A stretch of 64,000 bases of DNA from Acidobacteria subdivision 2 bacterium RH1 MAG20. GTDB lineage: Bacteria > Acidobacteriota > Terriglobia > Terriglobales > Acidobacteriaceae. Position 1 is the stretch's first letter; each line of letters starts with the position of its first letter. The stretch covers positions 1-64,000 of the forward strand of contig NFUO01000098.1 of NCBI GenBank assembly GCA_002197545.1, written 5' to 3'. The notes below the pieces were generated by a model, which had not been told where the DNA came from, made no database searches, and saw only the letters and a program-made list of their open reading frames with translations. Both the position numbers and the translations under genes were made by a program. This document shows positions 24,647 to 33,032 of the stretch, in pieces.

Positions 24647-25249
24647 ATGACGCGCCGCATTCCGCTAAGTCTGCTGCTCTCGTGCGCCCTTCTGCTCAGT
24701 GCCGCTCGTGCTGCTTCCGCGATCGAGGTCAGGATCTCTTCGCAGGCGCTGGAGCGCACGCTGCGGGCGCAGCTCTTCAACGGGCCGGAGGGCCGCTACT
24801 ATATGCGCGGCAATATCAACTCAGCCTGCTATGTCTATGCCGATTCGCCGCACGTCTCGTTCGTGCAGGACCGCATTGTCGTGCATGTCCATACCCGGGC
24901 AAAGCTGGGCACCTCGGTTCGCGGTCTCTGCGTCGGCGTCTCGCTGGACACGAGCGCCGATGTGTCCATGGTTCCCGACGCGCGGGAGCAGACCATCGGC
25001 TTTCGCGGTGCGCGGATCGAGCGCGTCAGTGAATCGAGGGAGTTGAACTTCCTTCTGGTGCCGTTTCTCGACCACAAGCTGCCCGACCAGATGAAGGTGA
25101 ACGCCGCCGATCTGATGCGGCAACTGCTGAGCCGCTCCATTGAGACGACCGGCTATGCCTTCTCGCTGACGTCGTTGAAGTTGCACTCCATGGTGGTGGA
25201 AGGCAATATGCTGGTGCTCGATGCCGACGCCGGGTTGAACGTGGACTAA
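24647..25249 (+). CDS. Secreted protein of unknown function
   Basis: 200 residues. A typical signal peptide (MTRRIPLSLLLSCALLLSAA, cleavage near RAASA) precedes a mature domain rich in beta-strand patterns: IEVRISSQALERTLRAQLF, RIVVHVHTRAKLG, GVSLDTSADVSMVPD and LHSMVVEGNMLVLDADAGLN. One Cys at about residue 61 and another near 97 could form a disulphide. The layout, strands ending in VDADAGLNVD, is reminiscent of lipid-binding SRPBCC or BPI-like periplasmic proteins, but I cannot assign a family. The start lies directly at the edge of the MITE-like element, whose border repeat ends immediately before the ATG. The element may therefore have replaced the promoter. It converges with the next gene (10 bp). 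Confidence 0.65.
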   Translation: MTRRIPLSLLLSCALLLSAARAASAIEVRISSQALERTLRAQLFNGPEGRYYMRGNINSACYVYADSPHVSFVQDRIVVHVHTRAKLGTSVRGLCVGVSLDTSADVSMVPDAREQTIGFRGARIERVSESRELNFLLVPFLDHKLPDQMKVNAADLMRQLLSRSIETTGYAFSLTSLKLHSMVVEGNMLVLDADAGLNVD

Positions 25250-25259
25250 AGAACGATCG

Positions 25260-26333
25260 CTATTGCGCCGCTCCGCTGACTGGCGAAAGTTCTACAGAAG
25301 AGCTGTCGGGCGCGTGGCGATGCAGTTGTGGCGCATCGGTCGAGGACGGCTGCGCAGTTTTGTTTGCCGCGCTGCTCAGCTCGGCTGCATCGCTGCCGAG
25401 CTCTCCCGGCAACAACTCATGCGGCAAGTCTTTGGGAGGCCTGAAGCGTCCGTCCGCCAGATAGGCCACGATCATTCCCGCGGTGAACTGCGGACTCAGC
25501 ACGACAAGAGGCACAACATATTTCTTCGACTTCACCAGCGATTCCACCACGCCGTTGATCGGGTGGCTGCGATGGATGTCGCCTGGAACCTGCGGAATGA
25601 TGAACGTCGAGAAGTCCAGTTCAGGGTGCCGCCTGGCATACTTCGTCAGCGACCGCGCAACCTGCTTGGGCGTCGTGATACCCAGGTCGATGAAGTAATT
25701 CCGGTGAATCGAGTGCGGGTAATAGACGTTCAACAGCACACGCGAGAAGTCGGCGCAGTTGTGGAAGAAGAGGTTGAAGTGGCTGACGTTGTGTTTGTCG
25801 TTGTACTCCGCGATGAAGCGCTCGTCGGCCTCAGGCGTCGTCTCTATCTGGAAGCCATAAATTTTACGGTCATAGGACGCGCCGACAAGCTGGGTCCATT
25901 CGCCACCCGGCGCCTCGCCTGCTTTCTCTCCCGCAGCGATGTCGGGCGCAAGCTCCGTCAGATATTTCCGCCGGTAGGCATCGCGCAACTGCGCGACGAG
26001 ATCTGCATCCGCGGAGGTTGGAACGTCCTCGACCCGCTCGACCCCATAGAGGTATGGCACCAGCGGAATTGCCAGCCAGTCGTAGCCGGCGATCTTATGA
26101 TAACGGCTGATGACGGCGCCCGGCTCGCCGGCGTGGCATGGGCGCAGTTCCGTCGGCGACTCCGCGCAGATGTGGTTTAGATAAATCGCCGCGTGCCCCG
26201 TTGGATTGATGGCGCCAAATGTGCCAAAGGGCTCTTCCATCAACAACGCTGCATCGGCGTGGGCGCGCACTCCGCCCATCGCCAAAATCAGCATTGCCAA
26301 TATGGTCAGAACCGCTCGTATCCGCTTCATCAA
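25260..26333 (-). CDS. Exported protein with H...NC motif (papain-like permuted fold suspected)
   Basis: 357 residues. The signal peptide (hydrophobic core about 8-20, cleavage near VRAHA) precedes a domain containing PTGHAAIYLNHICAE (about 44-58) and, far downstream, FNLFFHNCADFSRVLLNVYY (about 186-205). A small-residue His strand followed much later by an H-N-C at the start of a helix is the pattern of circularly permuted NlpC/P60, LRAT and PPPDE thiol hydrolases. That suggests His47 and Cys193 as a catalytic pair. The C-terminal ~50 residues are Ser/Ala/Pro-rich and disordered-looking. No exact family is recognised (a DUF4105/Lnb-like relation is possible). It is probably periplasmic and may act on peptidoglycan or lipids, which is inference only. 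Confidence 0.6.
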   Translation of the reverse strand: MMKRIRAVLTILAMLILAMGGVRAHADAALLMEEPFGTFGAINPTGHAAIYLNHICAESPTELRPCHAGEPGAVISRYHKIAGYDWLAIPLVPYLYGVERVEDVPTSADADLVAQLRDAYRRKYLTELAPDIAAGEKAGEAPGGEWTQLVGASYDRKIYGFQIETTPEADERFIAEYNDKHNVSHFNLFFHNCADFSRVLLNVYYPHSIHRNYFIDLGITTPKQVARSLTKYARRHPELDFSTFIIPQVPGDIHRSHPINGVVESLVKSKKYVVPLVVLSPQFTAGMIVAYLADGRFRPPKDLPHELLPGELGSDAAELSSAANKTAQPSSTDAPQLHRHAPDSSSVELSPVSGAAQ

Positions 26334-26656
26334 AACCTTCCGCGTTGTGTCCTCAAAAAACCGCTACTTATAGGACACCCTTCCACGTGGTCTGGTTGCG
26401 GAACAGCCACCATAACGCTTGATTTTATTGCGATACCGGAAGCAAAAAGTTGAGGATAAATTTTTGGGATAAAGATTGATAATCTCTTCTATGACGGATA
26501 GCTTCAAGAAACGCAACCAGTTATAGAAATTGGCTCCGTTTTGAGCGACCGCCGTTCTGGTTGCTGGAGATCGTACGCGGTCTCCAGGCTATATGGGCAT
26601 TTTTCCTGTTTCTATGAGGCAAGGAGCACGCCATCTCGACCGGCATACGCGAATGG
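26334..26656. other. 323-bp intergenic region with hairpin and partial repeat
   Basis: AT-rich sequence between two leftward genes. It contains a 10-bp hairpin with a TACG loop (26564-26587, CTGGAGATCG-TACG-CGGTCTCCAG), not followed by a T-run on the minus strand, so its terminator role is doubtful. A fragment of the family-A repeat (GGAGCACGCCATCTCGACCG, about 26624-26643) follows. No open frame in this stretch looks protein-like. Confidence 0.5.
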
Positions 26657-28183
26657 TTATTGAGGCAATCCAGACTCGGCGCAGGCAGGCTGTCGCAGAT
26701 ACAGCCGATGGCCTCTGCGATAGTTGCTGCTCATGGCGAAGTCCCGTTGGACCTGAAGTTTGTAGCAACGATCGAGGAAGTAGGCAAAGTCATGCCAGCG
26801 GCGCAGCTTCGCATAGTTGTCGGGCCCCAGTGGAAAGAGTCTCGGCGTGATCACGAGGACGCGCGGCGGCCCGGAGATAAGCTGATTCAAAAACTTTCCG
26901 CGCAGCTCTGCCCGGACAACAACTTGTTGCGAAGTCAGTGCACTGACAGGGCTGAAAAGAAACTCATCGTAGACAAAGCCGGTTCGCTGGACCAGCCGCA
27001 TGTCATACAACGTCTCGATGCATCCATCGACGGTATCGAGACACTGGACCTCGTTTGAGAGCGCGGGGCCGCCCAGCAAGTTCAAATCGCGCGTGAGGGA
27101 AGCAACCGGTTCAACCGGCCAATGATCGCGCACCGCACGAGCGGTCGAGAGCACAGACAGAATCGTGCCGAAGAGAAGCCCGGCAATACCAGCGATGCGG
27201 CGATAGCCGGATGAGCGCAGCGCGCAGGTAAACTCGACCGCCGCGAACAGAAACAGGAAAGCGGCAAAGGGATAGCGATGGTCGGGATAGCCCTTTGCCT
27301 GCGCAAAGTACGAGATCAGCCCAAAGACCATGCCGCCGCCAAGAAACATGCGCAGCCGATGAAGTTTGCGCTCCTTATCGATGAAGGCAAGTACAACAGC
27401 AATCGCAAGGATCGTTCCATGAGAGGCCGTGATGCAGCGGGTCAGCAGAGGCCAGAAGCCCAGGTTGCCCAGATGCGCATGCATCGGGATGTACTCGGTG
27501 AGCGTCATCCAGAAGGCCCGGATGGAATGCATCCGAGAGAGCCACACAAGGGCCGCGAGCGGCGCGATGAGCAAGCCTCCCAGCAGAGCGCCTGCGTATA
27601 GCCAGCGTCTTCGTGGACTCACCGGCAATTCGGCGCGGGGAAGCAGCAGCACCAATGGCAGGGCAATCGCTGCTGTCGGTTTAATGGTCGTCGCCACGCC
27701 GATGCAAAGCCCAAACAGGAAGGCCCGCGTAAGTTTCTGCAAATGAGAATTGCTGAGCAGCAGCGCCACAGCCACAAGAACGAGCGCCGTAATCAGCAGG
27801 TCGCGCTGGCCGGCCTGGCCTGCGCCATCTCGAGCATGGAAGAGAACAAAGAACGCTGCAGCGTAAAAACCCGCAGCCCGGCTGTACGGACGCGCGATGC
27901 GGTACATCGCGACACCGCAAATAGCCGCCAGCAAAAAATCGTAGGTCCTCCACGCCAGCGCAGAGGCGCCAAAGGTATGGACCACCAGCCAGTCAAAAAA
28001 GTAGGAGCCCGGGAGGTTGTAGTCCTTAATATCGCGGTACGGCGCAAAGTGGTGCTGCATCAGGAAATTGACATAGCGAATCAGGGCGGCGTCGTAGACG
28101 AAGGGCCAGGAGATGGTGCGCACGACAAAGATCGCCAGACAAAGTGCAAGGCTGATAGCGAGGGCCGCTTTGAGTCGTGTCAT
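26657..28183 (-). CDS. Multi-pass membrane glycosyltransferase-like protein (GT39/ArnT-type)
   Basis: 508 residues with about ten or more hydrophobic segments. The first periplasmic loop after helix 1 contains YDAALIRYVNFLMQHHFAPY (about 30-49) and RDIKDYNLPGSYFFDWLVVH (about 50-69). It carries an Asp in the place typical of lipid-linked-sugar-dependent GT-C enzymes (ArnT, PMT, dolichol-P-mannose types). A large C-terminal soluble part (about 360-508) has VLVITPRLFPLGPDNYAKL. It presumably transfers a polyprenyl-phosphate-linked sugar to a lipid or protein in the periplasm, with the acceptor unknown. It is 16 bp downstream of the CDP-alcohol phosphatidyltransferase gene, so the two probably function in the same envelope glycolipid pathway. 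Confidence 0.7.
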   Translation of the reverse strand: MTRLKAALAISLALCLAIFVVRTISWPFVYDAALIRYVNFLMQHHFAPYRDIKDYNLPGSYFFDWLVVHTFGASALAWRTYDFLLAAICGVAMYRIARPYSRAAGFYAAAFFVLFHARDGAGQAGQRDLLITALVLVAVALLLSNSHLQKLTRAFLFGLCIGVATTIKPTAAIALPLVLLLPRAELPVSPRRRWLYAGALLGGLLIAPLAALVWLSRMHSIRAFWMTLTEYIPMHAHLGNLGFWPLLTRCITASHGTILAIAVVLAFIDKERKLHRLRMFLGGGMVFGLISYFAQAKGYPDHRYPFAAFLFLFAAVEFTCALRSSGYRRIAGIAGLLFGTILSVLSTARAVRDHWPVEPVASLTRDLNLLGGPALSNEVQCLDTVDGCIETLYDMRLVQRTGFVYDEFLFSPVSALTSQQVVVRAELRGKFLNQLISGPPRVLVITPRLFPLGPDNYAKLRRWHDFAYFLDRCYKLQVQRDFAMSSNYRRGHRLYLRQPACAESGLPQ

Positions 28184-28199
28184 GGGACCGGGGTTGGTG

Positions 28200-28832
28200 T
28201 CAGGAAGTGGGCGACAGCTTTCTGCGTTCGGTTTCCAGATACGTATAGCGAATGCGATGGATCACGGTAGTCGTGGAAAAAAAGGCGAGCACCCAGAGCG
28301 CGGCGGCCATCACTCCCCAGTGGTTGAACAGCGCTCCGAGGATGACGCAGACGATGCGCTCGGGCCGCTCCATAAACCCCACCTTGCAGGAGCCGATCAG
28401 CGCCTCGGCGCGCGCTCGTGTATAGCTCACCATCAGGGAGGCCGTCATCACGAACGCCACCAGGCCGACATAAAAAAGCCGGTTGCCGCGCGCATAGAAG
28501 ACAAGCAAGCCGAAGAAAATCACCACGTCGGAATAACGGTCTATCACTGAGTCGAAGAACGCGCCGAAGACGGAGACTTGATTGGTCTGCCGCGCAACCC
28601 GGCCATCGACCATGTCGAAGATGCCGGCTCCAATGATGATTAAGCCTGCGTAAAAAAACATGCGATCAGCATTGCGAATGCGGGCGAAGCCAAAGAACAG
28701 GGCCGCAATAATATTGATCAGCAGGCCGATGAAGGTGAGCACGTTGGGCGAGATGCGTGTAAGGGCAAGACCATTGACGATCTTCTGCAGCAACCACCCG
28801 CTGCCTTTGCCGAATGCGCTTGTCCAGGTCAA
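28200..28832 (-). CDS. CDP-alcohol phosphatidyltransferase
   Basis: 210 residues. The start is a TTG at 28832 supported by GGAGG 8 nt upstream. The family signature D-G-x2-A-R-x8-G-x3-D-x3-D is complete: DGRVARQTNQVSVFGAFFDS followed by VIDRYSD (about 76-102). Five to six hydrophobic segments (for example LTFIGLLINIIAALFFGFAR, VVIFFGLLVFYARG, WGVMAAALWVLAFFSTT) are as expected of this inner-membrane family. It swaps the CMP of a CDP-activated lipid for an alcohol (inositol phosphate, glycerol phosphate and similar). The N-terminal pattern is close to actinobacterial and acidobacterial phosphatidylinositol-phosphate synthase-like enzymes, but the acceptor cannot be told. It is the upstream partner of the GT39-like gene. 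Confidence 0.87.
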   Translation of the reverse strand: MTWTSAFGKGSGWLLQKIVNGLALTRISPNVLTFIGLLINIIAALFFGFARIRNADRMFFYAGLIIIGAGIFDMVDGRVARQTNQVSVFGAFFDSVIDRYSDVVIFFGLLVFYARGNRLFYVGLVAFVMTASLMVSYTRARAEALIGSCKVGFMERPERIVCVILGALFNHWGVMAAALWVLAFFSTTTVIHRIRYTYLETERRKLSPTS

Positions 28833-28981
28833 AAAACTTGCCTCCGGAGCCTAAACCCTTCCTGCCGCTCCCTGTTTACACGACCGAGGCCGTGGACTCA
28901 ATCACAATCTTCAGCGAGGACATTCTTCTACCCCCTGCTGAAACTATCTGCTCTATTGCGGAAATCTGCTGCCCAGCCAAT

Positions 28982-29455
28982 CTACTCGGCAGCATCGTGA
29001 ATAGTAACCAGCTTCAAAACCTCAAGCTCGCGGTTGCCGTTTGGCGTGACCACAGTAGCCACATCGCCAACCTTTTTGCCCAGCAACGAGCGCCCAATAG
29101 GCGACGTCGTGGAGATGAGGCCCTGAGCAACATCGGACTCTTCGCTGGTGACCAGCTTGTACTGGATCTCTTCGTTCTTGCTGGAGTCAAAGACCGTGAC
29201 CGTCGCGCCGAAGCCGACCTTGTCGTGCGGAATGTTGACGAGGTTCACCATGGCAAGCTCGCCCATCCGCTTCTTGAGCTGGCCGAGGCGGGCATTCACA
29301 AAAACCTGCCGCTGCTTCGCCATGTGGTACTCGGCGTTTTCGCTGAGGTCGCCCAGGGCGACGGCCTTCTTGATCTCAGCAGGAAGCTCGGTCGTCAGCT
29401 CATACTCAAGCTGCTTGATCTCTTCTTCGAGCCTTTTCTTTACTTGTTCTGGCAT
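28982..29455 (-). CDS. greA: Transcription elongation factor GreA
   Basis: 157 residues, standard length. The N-terminal antiparallel coiled coil (about 1-75) contains the acidic tip ALGDLSENAEYHMAKQRQ (about 33-50), whose acidic residues enter the RNA polymerase secondary channel to stimulate transcript cleavage. The C-terminal FKBP-like domain has GATVTVFDSSKNEEIQYKLV, then TTSPIGRSLLGKKVGDVATV (about 116-135) and a final beta strand. It acts in the cytoplasm on backtracked RNA polymerase. It is monocistronic by spacing, and the start ATG is at 29455. Confidence 0.94.
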   Translation of the reverse strand: MPEQVKKRLEEEIKQLEYELTTELPAEIKKAVALGDLSENAEYHMAKQRQVFVNARLGQLKKRMGELAMVNLVNIPHDKVGFGATVTVFDSSKNEEIQYKLVTSEESDVAQGLISTTSPIGRSLLGKKVGDVATVVTPNGNRELEVLKLVTIHDAAE

Positions 29456-29664
29456 GGGGCCTTCCGGAATGGCGCTGACATGCTCGCAGCGTCTGTGCGA
29501 GAGCGTGTTGAAATGAAAACTTAATTATACGATGCGGAAGGCTGAAGGGGGTATGTCGGTAGCGCTTCCGTTTTAGAGTGCCCCGGCCGCACTCGCCTGA
29601 AATGTGACATTTCGGGCGGGACAGGCAGACACTTCAACAGAATCCGTCCGTATAGCGGAACCGC

Positions 29665-30228
29665 TTACCTGAAGAGCGACCTTGTATCTCGGCTTTGAGG
29701 GTTGTTGCTCGGGGCGCTAAAGACTAAATTCCCATTTTGCTTCTCGTTGAAGAAGGGATTGTCGGACACTCCCATCGTGAGCGACCCATTGTCCTTGTTC
29801 CATATGCGGAAGAGAGTATTTCCACCTCGCTCAGCTAAAAAGAGTACCGTTTGCTTTCCCTGCGCATCCAACGTCAGCAATGCATTCGCATCATCACCGT
29901 CGCTGGTTACATAGCCTCCACGTTCCGTACCTGTCGCATCGGCGATGATGAGACCGGACACAGGACCGTCTCGATGATGCTGTTTTCCTAAGACCATGGG
30001 TTCCGGTGCTGGAGCAGCCAGGATCACTCGAGCCACGCCATGCTCATCCACAATGTTAAGCCGTCGCAGTGTCAACTCTTTTGGATGCGTGAAGTGATAG
30101 ATTGCCCACCCTTGCCAGAGGCACAAAGCCAAAACAAATAGTGCGAGAAGAAATACAGCGCGATAAGCTTTTCGAAGTCGCTCTTCTGCGCGCAGCAGCC
30201 GATTGGAAAGTTCCTCTTCACTCATCAT
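29665..30228 (-). CDS. Single-pass membrane protein of unknown function
   Basis: 187 residues. A short cytoplasmic N-terminal helix (EEELSNRLLRAEERLRKAYR, about 4-23) leads into one membrane segment (VFLLALFVLALCLWQGWAIY, about 25-44). A beta-rich extracytoplasmic domain follows: LTLRRLNIVDEHGVARVILA, SGLIIADATGTERGGYVTSD, ANALLTLDAQGKQTVLFLAE, GNTLFRIWNKD. The repeated strand-turn-strand pattern with I/V DxxGxxR turns resembles short beta-roll or propeller-like repeats. The family is unknown to me, though I recall similar proteins in Acidobacteria. GGGG precedes the ATG at 30228. Confidence 0.65.
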   Translation of the reverse strand: MMSEEELSNRLLRAEERLRKAYRAVFLLALFVLALCLWQGWAIYHFTHPKELTLRRLNIVDEHGVARVILAAPAPEPMVLGKQHHRDGPVSGLIIADATGTERGGYVTSDGDDANALLTLDAQGKQTVLFLAERGGNTLFRIWNKDNGSLTMGVSDNPFFNEKQNGNLVFSAPSNNPQSRDTRSLFR

Positions 30229-30287
30229 TGACCCCTTCCTTCATGTACGGAAACAGGAATGCAAAGTTCCCCAGAATCCGACGAGAA

Positions 30288-30776
30288 CTACGTTTCAGCC
30301 CTTCGGTTGGCGCGCGCATCCATAAACGACTGCAGAATAAGCACCGCGGCAACCTGGTCGATGATCCCCTTTCGGCCCATCGCGGTGTGGCCTGCGTCGT
30401 CGAGATGACGATGCGCCTGCGTCGTCGAGAGCCGCTCGTCCCAAAGGTGGACGGTGAGGGCAAACTCCGTCCGCAGGTCCTCCGCAAAGGCCTGTGCCTT
30501 GGCCGCCTGCGGGCTTTGATCACCCGACATATAAAGCGGGTTGCCCACCACCGCCTCAACGACAGCATACTTCCGCAACACCCGAGCGATGGACTTGAGA
30601 TCGGCGCGGCGGTTGGTGCGGTGCAGCGTAAACAGTGGCTGCGCGGTATAGCCCAGCGGGTCGGAGATGGCGAGGCCGATACGGCGGTCGCCTACGTCGA
30701 ACCCGACGATACGGGGAGGGAGCGCCGAGGCATCCCCCGCGTCCTTTCTCTCGGGATTTGGCGACTCCGGCTCCAC
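30288..30776 (-). CDS. ruvX: Putative pre-16S rRNA nuclease / Holliday junction resolvase RuvX (YqgF)
   Basis: About 162 residues from a GTG at 30776. The frame remains open further up but its extra residues run into the mltG gene and the tandem repeats. The YqgF signature is clear: RIVGFDVGDRRIGLAISD (about 20-37), VGNPLYMSGDQSPQAAKAQA (about 76-95) and VHLWDERLSTTQAH (about 108-121), ending in IIDQVAAVLILQSFMD. The three acidic residues match an RNase H-like nuclease site. The family matures the 5' end of 16S rRNA in E. coli. It is divergent from mltG with a 17-bp tandem repeat between them. The exact start is uncertain. Confidence 0.87.
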   Translation of the reverse strand: MEPESPNPERKDAGDASALPPRIVGFDVGDRRIGLAISDPLGYTAQPLFTLHRTNRRADLKSIARVLRKYAVVEAVVGNPLYMSGDQSPQAAKAQAFAEDLRTEFALTVHLWDERLSTTQAHRHLDDAGHTAMGRKGIIDQVAAVLILQSFMDARANRRAET

Positions 30777-30791
30777 AGATTCGAGTGTAAC

Positions 30792-30825
30792 GGCACACCG
30801 TAAAATAGGGCACACCGTAAAATAG
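30792..30825. repeat. Perfect tandem 17-bp direct repeat between ruvX and mltG
   Basis: GGCACACCGTAAAATAG occurs twice with no spacer (30792-30808 and 30809-30825), within the ~90-bp divergent control region. TAAAAT in each unit resembles a -10 box on the plus strand, about 45 to 60 nt before the mltG start. Confidence 0.9.
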
Positions 30826-30868
30826 TCGGAACAGAAATACATCGACGAACATCGATGGAGGTCCGATT

Positions 30869-31858
30869 TTGAAGTTTCTGGGAACCCTGCTGCTGCTTGT
30901 CCTGATTGCCGCTGCCGCAGTTGGCTATGTGGTCTACATCCCCTTCGGCCCCCACACCGAGACCTTCGTCGATATCGCGCCCGGCACCGGAACCCAGGCA
31001 ATTGCGACACAACTGGAAAAGAGCGGCGTCATCCGCAGCCGCTACGGCTTCGATCTGCTGCGCGTCGTGAAGCAAGGCAAGCTGAAAGCCGGAGAGTACC
31101 GTTTCGACCATGCCGTGCCCATGCCCGAGGTCTATGCGCGGATCGTGCGCGGCGATGTCTACACCGTCGCCCTCACGGTTCCCGAAGGCTACAACATCTT
31201 CGATATCGCGCAGGCGGTCGCGGCTGCCGGGCTTGGGTCGCGCGACGCCTTTCTCGCGGCCGAGCGCCGGCATACCGAACTGCTCGCCTGGCTGCCGCAG
31301 CAGGGCCAGCCCCCGCAGTCGCTCGAGGGCTACCTCTTCCCCGACACCTACTCCTTCTCCCGCCACGCGACTCCCGTGCAGATGCTTTCGGCAATGGTGC
31401 GCCGCTTCCACCACGTCGGCACCCAGCTTGGCCTCAACGGAGATGTGCAGCAGATCGTAACCATGGCGTCGCTGGTCGAAAAAGAGGTCAATCAGGATGC
31501 GGAGCGCCCACTGGTGGCCGGGGTCTTCACCAACAGACTGGCGCAAGGGATTCCTCTGGCGACCGATCCCACAGTCATCTACGCCGCGCTGCTTGAAAAT
31601 CGCTGGCGAGGCGCCATCTACGCCTCGGACCTGCAGTCCACCTCGCTCTATAACACCTACAAACACACGGGACTGCCGCCCGGCCCCATCTGCAATCCAG
31701 GCATAGCAGCGTTGCGCGCTGCGATGGCCCCGGCAAAGACCGACTACCTTTATTTTGTGAGCGATGCAACGGGCCACAGCCGCTTTTCGACCGGCCTGAA
31801 GCAACACGCGGAGCAGGTGCAGGCCTATCGCGAGGCACAGAAGGCGCAGACCCGCTGA
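30869..31858 (+). CDS. mltG: Endolytic murein transglycosylase MltG
   Basis: 329 residues from a TTG at 30869, supported by GGAGG 7 nt upstream. One N-terminal membrane anchor (LGTLLLLVLIAAAAVGYVVY, about 4-23) holds the enzyme at the inner membrane. A LysM-like subdomain (VDIAPGTGTQAIATQLEKSG, about 35-54; LTVPEGYNIFDIAQAVAAAG, about 100-119) is followed by the YceG catalytic domain. SLEGYLFPDTY (about 151-161) and ASLVEKEV (about 199-206, catalytic Glu) lie in this domain, with ATDPTVIYA and SLYNTYKHTGLPPGPICNPG further on. It cleaves nascent peptidoglycan strands and so sets glycan length and elongation. It is divergent from ruvX. Confidence 0.93.
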   Translation: MKFLGTLLLLVLIAAAAVGYVVYIPFGPHTETFVDIAPGTGTQAIATQLEKSGVIRSRYGFDLLRVVKQGKLKAGEYRFDHAVPMPEVYARIVRGDVYTVALTVPEGYNIFDIAQAVAAAGLGSRDAFLAAERRHTELLAWLPQQGQPPQSLEGYLFPDTYSFSRHATPVQMLSAMVRRFHHVGTQLGLNGDVQQIVTMASLVEKEVNQDAERPLVAGVFTNRLAQGIPLATDPTVIYAALLENRWRGAIYASDLQSTSLYNTYKHTGLPPGPICNPGIAALRAAMAPAKTDYLYFVSDATGHSRFSTGLKQHAEQVQAYREAQKAQTR

Positions 31859-32010
31859 ATCCCGCACCTAATTCGTTACAAAATTTGGGAAGCGCAACCG
31901 CCTTCCAAAGCATCCAAATGATGAACCAAGAAACTTAACGTGCTCGCTCTACGTATGCGCAGCTATGCCGCCGTGCGTCTCGCGGACAGATATACTTGAA
32001 GTTTGTGCTC

Positions 32011-32895
32011 ATGAGGATAAGACAAGCGTTAGCGGTGGGATTGATGAGCATGGTTCCGGCGCTGACCGGTTGCCTGAAACATACCCGCATCGTGCCCAGG
32101 ACTTTCCCTGCCGAGATTGTGATGAGCACCTCGCTCGATACATTGATCCAGGAGGTCAATACCCGGTTCGACGCTATCCAGACATTGAAGGCAACGGTCG
32201 AAATCACTGCCAGCACCGGCGGCTCTCAACAGGGCAAAGTGATCGAGTATCCGAGCTTCAGCGGTTACATCTTTCTGCGCAAGCCCGAAGACCTCCGCGT
32301 GATCCTCCTCGTTCCCGTCCTGCGCAATCAGGCGATGGACATGGTGAGCGACGGCAAGAAGTGGACGCTATGGATTCCGCCCAGAAACCGCGCCATGGAA
32401 GGCACCGGCCAGGTCACCAAGCCTTCAAAGAATGGATTCGAAAATCTCAGGCCTGCTGTCTTCTTCGATTCGTTGCTGGTGCGCGGACTGGAGCCCAGCG
32501 AGATCGTCTCCCTCACCACCGACATGCGCATCGTTCCGAATCCGAAGAAGAAGAACGAGCTGGTGGAAGAGCCGGACTACGATCTCCAGATTCTCTCGCC
32601 GCCACAAGGGCAGACGGAGCATACGCTTCGCGTCATCCATATCAGCCGGGTCAATATGCTGCCCTACCAGCAGGACATCTACGACGACGAAGGCAAGATC
32701 GCCACGCAGGCCGTCTACAGCAACTACCAGAACTTTGGCGATGTCCGGTTTCCCACCAGGATCGTCATCACCCGCCCCATCGACCAGTACAGCCTCACCG
32801 TAAACATCACCAAGCTGACGCTGAACGAGAAACTCGACAACGACCAGTTCGAGCTGAAGATTCCCGACACCGTTCCCATCCAGAAGATGAACTAA
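32011..32895 (+). CDS. LolA-like outer-membrane lipoprotein-sorting-type lipoprotein
   Basis: About 294 residues from the ATG at 32011. A TTG at 31996 would add five residues. The N terminus MRIRQALAVGLMSMVPALTG is followed by Cys, a good lipobox (ALTG-C), so the mature protein is a lipoprotein. The body is a likely half-barrel that could hold a lipid: STSLDTLIQEVNTRFDAIQT, TLKATVEITAST, GYIFLRKPEDLRVILLVPVL, DMVSDGKKWTLWIPPRNRAM. The strand series with the W-x-W/P loop is that of LolA/LolB-like and DUF4292-like proteins. A role in lipoprotein or lipid transport to the outer membrane is inferred. It stands alone about 150 bp after mltG. Confidence 0.65.
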   Translation: MRIRQALAVGLMSMVPALTGCLKHTRIVPRTFPAEIVMSTSLDTLIQEVNTRFDAIQTLKATVEITASTGGSQQGKVIEYPSFSGYIFLRKPEDLRVILLVPVLRNQAMDMVSDGKKWTLWIPPRNRAMEGTGQVTKPSKNGFENLRPAVFFDSLLVRGLEPSEIVSLTTDMRIVPNPKKKNELVEEPDYDLQILSPPQGQTEHTLRVIHISRVNMLPYQQDIYDDEGKIATQAVYSNYQNFGDVRFPTRIVITRPIDQYSLTVNITKLTLNEKLDNDQFELKIPDTVPIQKMN

Positions 32896-33032
32896 AGCGT
32901 TTTTAATGTTTCTGTGAAGGCAAAGGAGCACGTCATCTCGGTCCTGAGCGCTTCCATGGAAACGAAGCCGAACGGGCTTGCGCCTCTGCTGATGACAGTG
33001 GGTGTCAGGATAGGAGAGTTACGATTGGAGCC

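Noticed and set aside
26564..26587. A 10-bp hairpin with a TACG loop as a terminator
   Set aside because: There is no T-run after it on the strand that would need termination. Its role stays unassigned.
30692..31867. A 391-codon minus-strand frame opposite mltG
   Set aside because: It lies opposite a gene with full MltG motifs and an excellent ribosome site. The translation is unstructured and rich in Arg, Ala and Gly.
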